A DNA stretch of 7,491 nucleotides, taken from NCBI GenBank assembly GCA_020201485.1, contig JAIVGT010000035.1, positions 1-7,491 of the forward strand, read 5' to 3'. This DNA comes from Halobacteriales archaeon. GTDB taxonomy: Archaea > Thermoplasmatota > SW-10-69-26 > JACQPN01 > JAIVGT01. Positions 1-6,354 of this stretch are shown here, piece after piece. Made by a program: the position numbers and the translations under genes. Under the pieces are notes generated by a model. It saw only the letters and a program-made list of their open reading frames with translations. It was not told the origin of the DNA and searched no databases. Within the stretch, counting starts at the first letter, position 1; every line of letters begins with the position of its first letter.

Positions 1-1
1 G

Positions 2-574
2 CTCAGCCGGGCGAGCATCGTGCTCTGCGAAGGTCAGCAGAAGGACATGGAGATGGAGCAGGCGAGCCAGGCCAGCCCGGCGATGTACTACGACATGATC
101 CACGGCAAGACCGGCCGCCTGTTCGAGTGCGCCACGCGCCTCGGCGCGCTGAGCGCGCACGCTGCGCAGCCGCGCGTCGATGCCCTGGGCATGTTCGGCA
201 AGGAGCTGGGGCGCGCCTTCCAGGTGCGCGACGACATCCTCGACATCACCGGCGACCCGCAGCTCCGGGGCAAGCCGTTCGGCAGCGACGTGCGCCGGGG
301 CAAGCGCACCATCCTCCTCCTCACGGCGCAGGACCGGGCCAAGGGCAAGGACGCGGAGCTGCTGCAGCGCCTCGCGGGGAACCTGGAGGCGAGCGACGAC
401 GAGGTGCGGCAGGTCATGCGCTTCTTCGAGGCCAGCGGGGCCATCCGCGAGGCGCAGCGGGAAGCGGACCGCGCGGCGAGCGCTGCCCGGGAGGCGTTGC
501 GCTCCCTGCCGGCGAGCGAGGCGCGGAGCGCCCTGGAGGAGCTCGCGAGGTTCAGCGCCACGAGGGACAAGTGA
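2..574 (+). CDS. idsA: Short-chain prenyl diphosphate synthase (GGPP/FPP synthase type), C-terminal part
   Basis: The gene enters from the left edge; the visible frame gives 190 residues plus a TGA stop. Trans-prenyltransferases of this family condense isopentenyl diphosphate with allylic diphosphates; in archaea the C15-C20 products feed ether-lipid synthesis. Seen here: a GQQKDMEME segment (family G-Q-x-x-D-x-x-x-E), a helix containing ECATRLGALSA, and the second aspartate-rich motif DDILD at bases 230-244, which binds substrate diphosphate through Mg2+. A GKPFGSDVRRGK stretch typical of the family follows. The first aspartate-rich motif, which with its neighbouring residues sets chain length, lies outside the window, so product length cannot be judged. 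Family members are about 320 residues, so roughly 40% is missing. The GTG at base 20 lies inside the conserved domain and is not the start. The stop overlaps the gltX start by one base (TGATG), implying co-transcription. Confidence 0.93.
   Translation, partial: LSRASIVLCEGQQKDMEMEQASQASPAMYYDMIHGKTGRLFECATRLGALSAHAAQPRVDALGMFGKELGRAFQVRDDILDITGDPQLRGKPFGSDVRRGKRTILLLTAQDRAKGKDAELLQRLAGNLEASDDEVRQVMRFFEASGAIREAQREADRAASAAREALRSLPASEARSALEELARFSATRDK
562..566 (+). promoter_or_regulatory. Shine-Dalgarno-like site for gltX
   Basis: GAGGG lies 7 bases before the ATG at 574, inside the last codons of the upstream prenyl synthase gene. It supports ATG 574 as the gltX start and suggests translational coupling across the TGATG overlap. 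Confidence 0.55.
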
Positions 575-2274
575 TGGACGACCTGGAGCGCGTCGCCCGG
601 CTGTACGCGCTGCAGAACGCGGCGCTCCACGGCGGCCAGCCGAACCCGAAGGCGGTGCAGGGCAAGCTCCTGAGCGAGCGCGCCGAGCTGCGCAGCCGGG
701 CGAAGGAGCTCGTGCCCCTCGTGGAGCGGCTGTGCGCCGAGGTCGCAGCGATGGGGGCGGAGGCGCAGCGCGCCGAGCTTGCGCACGCCGCGCCCGAGAT
801 GTTGGAGAGGAAGGAGCGCGAGGAGAAGAAGACGGAGCTGCCCGAGCTGCCCGGCGCGGTCGCGGGCCAGGTCGTCATGCGCTTCGCGCCCAACCCGAGC
901 GGCCCGCTCACCTTCGGCCACGCGCGCGGGGTCGTGCTGCACCTGGCGTACATCGAGCGTTACAAGGGCAAGCTCCTGCTGCGCTACGACGACACCGACC
1001 CCGACATCAAGCCCCCGCTCCCCGAGGCGTACGCCTGGCAGCGCGAGGACCTGGCCTGGCTCGGCGGGAAGCCAGACGAGGTGCTCACGGCGAGCGACCG
1101 CGTGCCCATCTACTACGAGCACGCCGAGCGCGGCCTGCAGCAAGGCGCCCTGTACGTGTGCAGGTGCCCGCCGGAGGTGTTCCGCGACCTGAAGGGGCAT
1201 GGCCAGGCCTGCCCGCACCGCGAGCTCCCCGCAGCGGCGCAGCTCGCCGCGTGGCGCGGCATGCTCGACGGCACGACCGCGCCGGGCGGTGCCGCGGTGC
1301 GCGTGAAGACCGACCTGCAGAGCAAGAACCCGGCGTGGCGCGAGTGGGTCGCGCTGCGGATCGTGGAGAACCCGCACCCGCGCATCGGGAGCACGTACCG
1401 CGTGTGGCCGGTCCTCGACTTCCAGAGCGCCATCGACGACCACCTCACGGGCGTGACGCACATCCTGCGCGGCAAGGACCTGGCGGATTCCAGCCACAAG
1501 CAGCGGTACCTGTACGAGCACTTCGGCTGGACCTATCCCCAGGTCATGCACTGGGGCCGGGTGAAGATGCACGAGTTCGGCAAGTTCAGCAAGAGCCTGC
1601 TCACGGAAGCCATCGCCAAGGGCGAGTTCACCGGCTGGGACGACCCGCGGCTCCCGACGCTGAAGGCGATGCGCCGGCGCGGCTTCCAGCCCGAGGCCAT
1701 CAAGGCGTTCTGGCTCAGCCTGGGCCTGAGCGAGCGCGACGTGAGCGCGAGCTTGCAGACGCTGGAGGCGGAGAACCGGCAGCGCATCGACCCGCGCAGC
1801 GACCGCGTGTTCTTCGTGAAGGACCCGGTTCGCATCGCGCTGCGGGGCGCGGGCTTCGAGGCGCACCCGCCCATCCACCCCGAGCACCCGGCGCGCGGCG
1901 CGCGGAAGCTGACGGTCACGGCCGACGGGCACGTCCTCGTCCCCCGGTCCGAGGTCCCGGAGCAGCCGCAGGTGCTGCGCCTCAAGGACGGCGCGAACGT
2001 GCGGCTCAGCGCGAGCGGGGGCGAGGTCCTGGGCACGGCGCAGGACGCGGGCGGGCACGCGGCGCGCATCATCGAATGGCTCCCGGACGACCCGGCGCAG
2101 ACCGTGGCATGCGAGGTGCTCACCCCGGAAGGCACGGACCAGGGCCGTGCCGAGGCTTCGCTCCTCGCGAAGCATGCGGGCGACCTCGTCCAGTGCGAGC
2201 GGTACGGCTACTGCCGCATCGAAGCCGTGGACCCGTCCGCGCGCGCGGCGCGCCTCGTGTTCACGCATGACTGA
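574..2274 (+). CDS. gltX: Glutamyl-tRNA synthetase, archaeal type
   Basis: Class I aminoacyl-tRNA synthetase of 566 residues, a normal length for archaeal GluRS. It attaches glutamate to tRNA(Glu); archaeal enzymes usually also mischarge tRNA(Gln), which the GatDE amidotransferase then corrects. A helical N-terminal domain (about 1-100) precedes the Rossmann catalytic domain. The ATP-binding signature FAPNPSGPLTFGHARG is at residues 104-119, so the HIGH tetrapeptide reads TFGH (bases 910-921). A C-x-C-x14-C-x-H cluster (C196, C198, C213, H215) resembles the zinc knuckle seen in relatives. The second signature is KFSKS at 337-341 (KMSKS-like). From about residue 400 the protein is the mainly beta-strand anticodon-binding region. 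The frame stays open upstream to base 127, but homology begins at MDDLERVARL, and ATG 574 overlaps the previous stop and has a GAGGG site, so it was chosen. The family assignment is firm; a discriminating versus non-discriminating type cannot be read from sequence alone. Confidence 0.96.
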   Translation: MDDLERVARLYALQNAALHGGQPNPKAVQGKLLSERAELRSRAKELVPLVERLCAEVAAMGAEAQRAELAHAAPEMLERKEREEKKTELPELPGAVAGQVVMRFAPNPSGPLTFGHARGVVLHLAYIERYKGKLLLRYDDTDPDIKPPLPEAYAWQREDLAWLGGKPDEVLTASDRVPIYYEHAERGLQQGALYVCRCPPEVFRDLKGHGQACPHRELPAAAQLAAWRGMLDGTTAPGGAAVRVKTDLQSKNPAWREWVALRIVENPHPRIGSTYRVWPVLDFQSAIDDHLTGVTHILRGKDLADSSHKQRYLYEHFGWTYPQVMHWGRVKMHEFGKFSKSLLTEAIAKGEFTGWDDPRLPTLKAMRRRGFQPEAIKAFWLSLGLSERDVSASLQTLEAENRQRIDPRSDRVFFVKDPVRIALRGAGFEAHPPIHPEHPARGARKLTVTADGHVLVPRSEVPEQPQVLRLKDGANVRLSASGGEVLGTAQDAGGHAARIIEWLPDDPAQTVACEVLTPEGTDQGRAEASLLAKHAGDLVQCERYGYCRIEAVDPSARAARLVFTHD

Positions 2275-2278
2275 GGGG

Positions 2279-2300
2279 CCGGCATCCGGGCCCGTGCCGG
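2279..2300 (+). repeat. Short inverted repeat just after the gltX stop
   Basis: CCGGCA and TGCCGG form perfect 6-base arms around a 10-base loop that itself contains the palindrome CGGGCCCG (2287-2294). It begins five bases after the gltX stop codon. No T-run follows, so it is a poor terminator; it could be an RNA 3' end structure, or chance in very GC-rich DNA. Confidence 0.4.
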
Positions 2301-2333
2301 AGCCGTCATGCGACCACGCCAAGAGGATGGCCT

Positions 2334-2435
2334 CGCCCGGCGATGCGGCCGCATGCGGTTCCTGGCGCGTCGGAAGGAAAGGGTCCCGGCGCGCCAGCCC
2401 GCCTCCCCGCTGCCGCATGCGGCCTTCGCCTGGCG
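2334..2435 (+). other. Nested three-tier stem-loop in the gltX-thioredoxin gap (possible structured RNA or inverted-repeat element)
   Basis: Three consecutive pairs of complementary arms nest around one centre. The outer pair is 2334-2343 with 2426-2435 (10 positions, one C/U mismatch). The middle pair is 2347-2358 with 2413-2424 (12 of 12 Watson-Crick). The inner pair is 2362-2373 with 2386-2397 (12 positions, one U-G wobble). The apical loop, 2374-2385, is purine-rich (AAGGAAAGGGTC). The tiers are separated by a 3/1 and a 3/15 internal loop; the long 3' side, 2398-2412, is C-rich. In total 33 of 34 positions pair. The wobble is G-U in plus-strand RNA but A-C in minus-strand RNA, weakly favouring a plus-strand transcript. 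The middle arms are near self-complementary and contain GCATGC, so they could alternatively be protein-binding palindromes. I do not recognise an RNA family: no SRP, RNase P, H/ACA or C/D signature is evident. The structure is seen directly; its function is unknown. Confidence 0.6.
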
Positions 2436-2441
2436 CGACGC

Positions 2442-2458
2442 GCGCATGCGCTTTTGAG
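2442..2458 (+). promoter_or_regulatory. Possible promoter of the thioredoxin pair with adjoining palindrome
   Basis: The palindrome GCGCATGCGC (2442-2451) runs into CTTTTGAG (2451-2458), the only A/T-leaning stretch in the gap. Its centre is about 25 bases before the GTG at 2479, the spacing expected for a TATA element driving a leaderless archaeal mRNA. The match to an archaeal TATA box is weak. The other reading is a hairpin plus short T-run ending the gltX transcript. Confidence 0.25.
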
Positions 2459-2478
2459 GCGCGCGGCCATGCCGGCGC

Positions 2479-2850
2479 GTGGTCACGCTGCTCGATGACC
2501 CGGCCCTGGCCGAGTTCGACGCCCTGCTCGCCGGGCAGCGCGCGGTGGTCGTGGACTTCTACGCGACCTGGTGCCAGCCGTGCAAGCAGTACAGCCCGCG
2601 CTTCGCCCAGGCCGCGCGCGAGGCCCGGCGGCGCTGGCCCGACGCGCCCGTCGCGTTCGTGAAGGTGGACATCGACCGCAGCCGGGAGCTGGCGCGGCGG
2701 TACGGCGTGCAGAGCGTGCCGACGACGGTCGTGCTCGAGCGGCGCAAGGGCCTGCTCGGCGTGAAGGTCGCCCAAGCGCAGCGCTGGACGGGCAGCATCG
2801 GTCAGGCGGAGCTGCAGCAACGCTTCGCCGCGCTGTGCGAGGCGGCATGA
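2479..2850 (+). CDS. Thioredoxin-like protein, WCQPC active site (first of a tandem pair)
   Basis: A 123-residue thioredoxin-fold protein, slightly longer than the usual 105-110, that would reduce protein disulfides in the cytoplasm. Strand beta-3 with the active site reads VVVDFYATWCQPC: buried acid D26, then W31-C32-Q33-P34-C35. The cis-proline loop is SVPTT (P81). No signal peptide or membrane segment is seen. Compared with the next gene, about nine extra residues lie between L86 and A110, a basic, hydrophobic stretch (RRKGLLGVKV) extending the loop around the last two strands. A third cysteine sits near the end (C120, in AALC) and recurs in the neighbour. The start is the only in-frame candidate: a TGA at 2455-2457 closes the frame upstream and GTG 2479 comes just before the conserved fold. 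No Shine-Dalgarno site precedes it, so a leaderless message is possible. The electron donor (reductase) is not in the window. Confidence 0.88.
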   Translation: MVTLLDDPALAEFDALLAGQRAVVVDFYATWCQPCKQYSPRFAQAAREARRRWPDAPVAFVKVDIDRSRELARRYGVQSVPTTVVLERRKGLLGVKVAQAQRWTGSIGQAELQQRFAALCEAA

Positions 2851-3179
2851 TCGACTCCCCCGGCGAAGCGGAGTTCGACGCCCTCGTCGCCACGCACCGC
2901 GCCGTCGTGGTCGAGCTGTACGCGACATGGTGCAAGCCGTGCGCCAGCTACCGCCCGCGGTTCGCCCAAGCCGCGTGGGAGGCGAAGGTGCGCTGGCCTG
3001 ACGCGCGCGTGGCCTTCGTCAGCATCGACGTCGACCGCAGCCCCGGGCTGGCCAAGCGATTCGGCGGGCGCGTACTGCCCGCGACGCTCGCCGTCCAGGG
3101 CACGCAGGTCGCGCGCTGGGGCCGGAACCTCAAGCAGGCGGAGCTGGAGGCGCGCATCGCGGCCCTGTGCCGCGGCTAA
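2847..3179 (+). CDS. Thioredoxin-like protein, WCKPC active site (second of a tandem pair)
   Basis: A 110-residue thioredoxin-fold protein and presumed dithiol-disulfide oxidoreductase. The active site is W28-C29-K30-P31-C32 and the cis-proline is in VLPAT (P78). The buried acid of thioredoxins, normally Asp, is Glu here (E23 in VVVELYATWC), which may alter the pKa and reactivity of the active-site cysteines. Over the region from AEFDAL to the strand after the cis-proline, I counted by hand about 48 identities in 76 aligned positions with the preceding protein, so the two arose by tandem duplication. This copy lacks the nine-residue insertion but keeps the C-terminal AALC cysteine (C108). The ATG overlaps the previous stop by four bases (ATGA), with GAGG at 2839-2842 as a possible ribosome site, so the pair is surely co-translated. 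Separate roles for the two copies are inference. Confidence 0.88.
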   Translation: MIDSPGEAEFDALVATHRAVVVELYATWCKPCASYRPRFAQAAWEAKVRWPDARVAFVSIDVDRSPGLAKRFGGRVLPATLAVQGTQVARWGRNLKQAELEARIAALCRG

Positions 3180-3230
3180 GCCGCCCCGCGCCGAGCGAGG
3201 AGCCAAGACCCGCGCCCCCGATGCCGGGCC

Positions 3231-3752
3231 ATGGCTGCGCACTACGCCCGCTACGGGCCGCAGGACCGCTACGAGCGACCGCCCCCCGCCGGGATGTGCA
3301 TCAGCGTCTTCGCCCTCCTGGAGCAGCGGGGCAAGGTCCTCGTCGGCCTGGCGCAGGACCATCCGCGCTGGCGCAAGGAGTGGCTGCCCCAGCTCCGCGC
3401 GTACGACGACGACGAGCGGAACCTGCCGCTGACCTGGCTCCGGCTGCCGAGCACGTACCTGCGCGAGGGCGAGCACCCGGAGCGCGGCCTGGCGCGCGTC
3501 CTGCGCGGCCAGCTGCGCGTCACGTCCTGGACCATCCAGGATGCGCACATCGGCTCCTGGACCTACCCGAGCACGTGGTACCCCGGGCACAAGCACTGGG
3601 ACCTCGCCTTCACCTACCGCGTGAAGGCCCGCCTGCCGGCGAAGCACGGGCCGTGGTGGAAAGAGCTGGCCTGGTGCGCGCCGGGCGACGTGCGGGCGAA
3701 GGACTTCGGCTGGAGCGACGACTACGCGCGCGAGCTCGGCATCGCGCACTAG
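3231..3752 (+). CDS. Nudix-fold protein with degenerate, probably non-catalytic Nudix box
   Basis: A 173-residue protein with the Nudix alpha/beta layout. The first strand is CISVFALLEQRGKVLVG (about 23-39). The Nudix-box position is 75-97 and a later strand is HWDLAFTYRV (122-131). Nudix enzymes cleave nucleoside diphosphates linked to other groups, using the motif G-x5-E-x7-R-E-U-x-E-E-x-G-U. Aligned here, E81, R89, L91 and V97 fit. The first Gly is T75, the Glu after Arg is V90, the paired metal-binding Glu are G93 and Q94, and the final Gly is R96. The catalytic metal site therefore appears lost, pointing to ligand binding, regulation or a structural role. The protein is rich in Trp and Tyr. 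ATG 3231 gives a 21-residue leader before the fold; M22 (base 3294) is an alternative. It follows the thioredoxins by 51 bases without a clear ribosome site. The fold assignment is by eye; the function is unknown. Confidence 0.72.
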   Translation: MAAHYARYGPQDRYERPPPAGMCISVFALLEQRGKVLVGLAQDHPRWRKEWLPQLRAYDDDERNLPLTWLRLPSTYLREGEHPERGLARVLRGQLRVTSWTIQDAHIGSWTYPSTWYPGHKHWDLAFTYRVKARLPAKHGPWWKELAWCAPGDVRAKDFGWSDDYARELGIAH

Positions 3753-6346
3753 GCCTCGTCGTCCCCGCCGTGCTCCGGCTCCTCCGGGGCTTCGTGGGGG
3801 AAGTTGTCCGCCTTCGGGGGCTTGGCCTCGCTCGCCGGGCGCTGCTCGCCGAGCGCTGGCGGGGGAGGCTCGGCCGTCTCCGGCAGGTCCTTCTTCTGCA
3901 GCCGGGCGACGGCGATGACCTTGTCCGCTTCCCCCGGCCGGATGATCCAGTTGCCCTGGGCGATGCGGCCTTTCTGCGGGATGTCGCCCACCGGGATGCG
4001 GATGACGATGCCCTGCTCCGTGGTGGCGAGGATCTCGTCCCCGTCCTCGACCTGGAGCATGGCCACGACCGGCGCGTCCTCGGCCTTGATGGTGATCTGC
4101 CCGTAGGTGCCGCGGTGCTTCACCGGGTAGTCCTCGAGGGGCGTGCGCTTGCCCTTGCCGTCGGCCTTGACCGTGAGCAGGTCGCCCTGGCCGTGCAGGA
4201 CGCACAGGCTGACGACCTCGTCCTTGTCGTCGATGCCCACGCCCTTCACGCCGTACGCCGTGCGGCCCATGGGGCGGACCTCGTCCTCATGGAAGCGGAT
4301 GCTCTGCCCCTGGGCCTTGGCGAGGACGACGTCGTCGTGCCCTGAGCTCAGGTCCACGCCGATGAGCTCGTCGCCCTCCTCCAGCTGCACGGCGCGGATG
4401 CCGCTGACGCGCACGTTGCCGTACGCGCTCAGCTCCGTCTTCTTCACCAAGCCCTTCTTCGTGGCGAAGAACAGGAACTGGTCGTCGCGGAACTCCCGCA
4501 CCGGGATGGCCGCCTGGACCTTCTCGTCCTCCTCCAAGCCTTGCAGGAGGTTGACGATGGCCTTGCCCTTGCTGTACCGGTCGCCTTCCGGGATGCGGTA
4601 GGCCTTGAGCCAGTGGAGCTGGCCGCGGTTCGTGACGAACAGCACGGTGTGGTGGTTCGTCGTGAGGAACACGTCCACGACCGTGTCCTCCTCCTTCGCC
4701 GAGATGCCGATGACGCCCTTGCCGCCCCGGCCCTGGGCCCGGTACTCGCCGAGGGGCACGCGCTTGATGTAGCCCTGGTGCGTGCTCATGATGACGACGG
4801 GCTCGTCCGGGATGAGGTCCTCGACGAAGATCTCCACGTCCTCGCCCACGATCTCCGTGCGCCGCGCGTCACCGTACTTCTGCTTCAGGTCCTTCAGCTC
4901 GGCGACGATGATGGCCATGAGCTTGGCCTTGTCCCCGAGGATGGCCTGCAGCTCCGCGATGGTCGTGCGCAGCTGCGCCAGCTCGTCGCGCAGGGCCTGC
5001 GTCTCCAGGCCGGTGAGCTTGCTCAGGCGCATCTCCAGGATGGCCTTGGCCTGGACCTCGCTGAGCGTGAAGCCTGCCAGGCTGGCGGAGGCGCGGTCCG
5101 CGGCGACGCGCCCCGGGAGCCGGCCCGCCATGAGGTTCGCCCGCGCCTCGTCCGTGTCCCGCGAGCCGCGGATGATGGCGATGACGGCGTCGATGTGGTC
5201 CAGGGCGGTGAGCAGGCCCTCCACGATGTGCGCCCGCTCCTCGGCCTTGCGCAGGCGGAAGCGCGTGCGGCGCGTCACGACCTCGACGCGGTGCGCGATG
5301 TACACCTCGATGAGGCCCTTCAGGGTCAGGACCTTGGGCTCGTTCTTCACCAGGGCCAGGTTCAGGATGCCGAAGCTCGACTCCAGCGCGGTGTGCGCGA
5401 ACAGGTTGTTCAGCACGACCTCGGCGTTGGCCGCGCGCTTGAGCTCGATGACCATGCGCATGCCGTCGCGGTCGGACTCGTCGCGCAGGTCGCTGATGTC
5501 CTCCAGCTTCTTCTCCTTGACCAGGGCGGCGATGTCCTGCAGGAGCTTCGCCTTGTTCACCTGGTAGGGCAGCTCGGTGACGATGATGCGGTCCCGGTCC
5601 TTGCCCTCCTCGATGGTGGCGCGCGCCCGCACGCGCACGATGCCGCGGCCCGTCGCGTACGCCTCGAGGATGCCCTTCTTGCCGTAGATGATTCCGCCGG
5701 TGGGGAAGTCGGGCCCGGGCACGAGGTGCGCGAGCTCCTGCACGCCGATGTCCGGCTGCTCGATGACCTTGGCGATGGCATCCACGATCTCGCCCAGGTT
5801 GTGCGGGGCCATGTTCGTGGCCATGCCCACGGCGATGCCGCTGCTGCCGTTCACGAGCAGGTTGGGCAGCCGGCCGGGCAGGACGAGGGGCTCCTTGAGG
5901 GACGCGTCGTAGTTGTCGCCGAAGTCCACCGTCTCCTCGTCGATGTCCTCCAGCAGCTCCTGGGCGATGCGGCTCAGCCGCACCTCCGTGTAGCGCATGG
6001 CCGCCGGGTTGTCCCCGTCCACGCTGCCGAAGTTGCCCTGCCCGTGGATGAGCGGGTAGCGCAGGCTGAACGGCTGCGCCATGCGCACCAGCGCATCGTA
6101 GAGCGCGAGGTCGCCGTGCGGGTGATACTTGCCCATGGCCTCGCCGACGACGAGGGCGCTCTTGCGCGTGGCGCGGTCGGCGCGCAGGCCCATGTCCCAC
6201 ATCGCGAACAGGATGCGGCGGTGGACGGGCTTGAGCCCGTCGCGGCCATCGGGCAGGGCGCGGCCGACGATGACCGACATGGCGTAGTCGATGTACGACT
6301 CGCGCATCTCCGTCTCGATGGGGCGCTGGATGAGCTGCTCGGGCAT
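3749..6346 (-). CDS. gyrA: DNA gyrase subunit A
   Basis: A complete 865-residue gyrase A, similar in length to bacterial GyrA. With GyrB it forms the A2B2 enzyme that introduces negative supercoils using ATP. Seen: the N-terminal winged-helix breakage-reunion domain with the catalytic R118-Y119 in AAMRYTE (Tyr codon 5990-5992), the [13 protein letters not shown] segment, the tower and coiled-coil parts (about 345-490), and a C-terminal beta-pinwheel from about 515 to 815. A GyrA-box QGRGGKG at 538-544 (bases 4715-4735) separates true gyrase from topoisomerase IV. The last 40 residues are Pro- and acid-rich and probably disordered, like the acidic tail that tunes supercoiling in E. coli. At the quinolone-sensitive Ser83 site of E. 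coli this protein has L80; the Asp87 equivalent, D84, is kept. The start has a GAGGT site five bases upstream and lies 8 bases after gyrB. The 3' end overlaps the convergent Nudix-like gene by four bases. Confidence 0.97.
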   Translation of the reverse strand: MPEQLIQRPIETEMRESYIDYAMSVIVGRALPDGRDGLKPVHRRILFAMWDMGLRADRATRKSALVVGEAMGKYHPHGDLALYDALVRMAQPFSLRYPLIHGQGNFGSVDGDNPAAMRYTEVRLSRIAQELLEDIDEETVDFGDNYDASLKEPLVLPGRLPNLLVNGSSGIAVGMATNMAPHNLGEIVDAIAKVIEQPDIGVQELAHLVPGPDFPTGGIIYGKKGILEAYATGRGIVRVRARATIEEGKDRDRIIVTELPYQVNKAKLLQDIAALVKEKKLEDISDLRDESDRDGMRMVIELKRAANAEVVLNNLFAHTALESSFGILNLALVKNEPKVLTLKGLIEVYIAHRVEVVTRRTRFRLRKAEERAHIVEGLLTALDHIDAVIAIIRGSRDTDEARANLMAGRLPGRVAADRASASLAGFTLSEVQAKAILEMRLSKLTGLETQALRDELAQLRTTIAELQAILGDKAKLMAIIVAELKDLKQKYGDARRTEIVGEDVEIFVEDLIPDEPVVIMSTHQGYIKRVPLGEYRAQGRGGKGVIGISAKEEDTVVDVFLTTNHHTVLFVTNRGQLHWLKAYRIPEGDRYSKGKAIVNLLQGLEEDEKVQAAIPVREFRDDQFLFFATKKGLVKKTELSAYGNVRVSGIRAVQLEEGDELIGVDLSSGHDDVVLAKAQGQSIRFHEDEVRPMGRTAYGVKGVGIDDKDEVVSLCVLHGQGDLLTVKADGKGKRTPLEDYPVKHRGTYGQITIKAEDAPVVAMLQVEDGDEILATTEQGIVIRIPVGDIPQKGRIAQGNWIIRPGEADKVIAVARLQKKDLPETAEPPPPALGEQRPASEAKPPKADNFPHEAPEEPEHGGDDEA

Positions 6347-6351
6347 GGGCT

Positions 6352-6354
6352 ACC

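Noticed and set aside
127..573. An upstream extension of gltX to ATG 127
   Set aside because: It would overlap conserved idsA sequence and give a composition unlike any synthetase domain; ATG 574 has the stop overlap, a GAGGG site and a family-typical length.
2275..2478. tRNA, box C/D, H/ACA, SRP or RNase P RNA in the gap
   Set aside because: No cloverleaf, no RTGATGA/CTGA boxes, no terminal ACA after the stem, and no SRP helix 8 or RNase P core sequence were found. The structure is therefore left unassigned.
2267..2662. A possible small plus-strand gene starting at ATG 2267 in the gltX-thioredoxin gap
   Set aside because: The translation is Arg/Ala/Pro/Ser rich without motifs, overlaps the stem-loop and runs far into the first thioredoxin in another frame. 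No ribosome site was seen.
88..2928. A 946-codon open frame on the minus strand opposite idsA, gltX and the first thioredoxin
   Set aside because: It is rich in Arg, Ala, Leu and His with no recognisable domain, and mirrors a GC-biased plus-strand coding region. The plus-strand genes carry clear family motifs throughout.
2802..4205. A 467-codon minus-strand frame and a matching plus-strand frame (3167-4345) across the convergent junction
   Set aside because: Both cross unrelated genes in the wrong frame and show only repetitive Arg/Ala/Pro/Gly composition.
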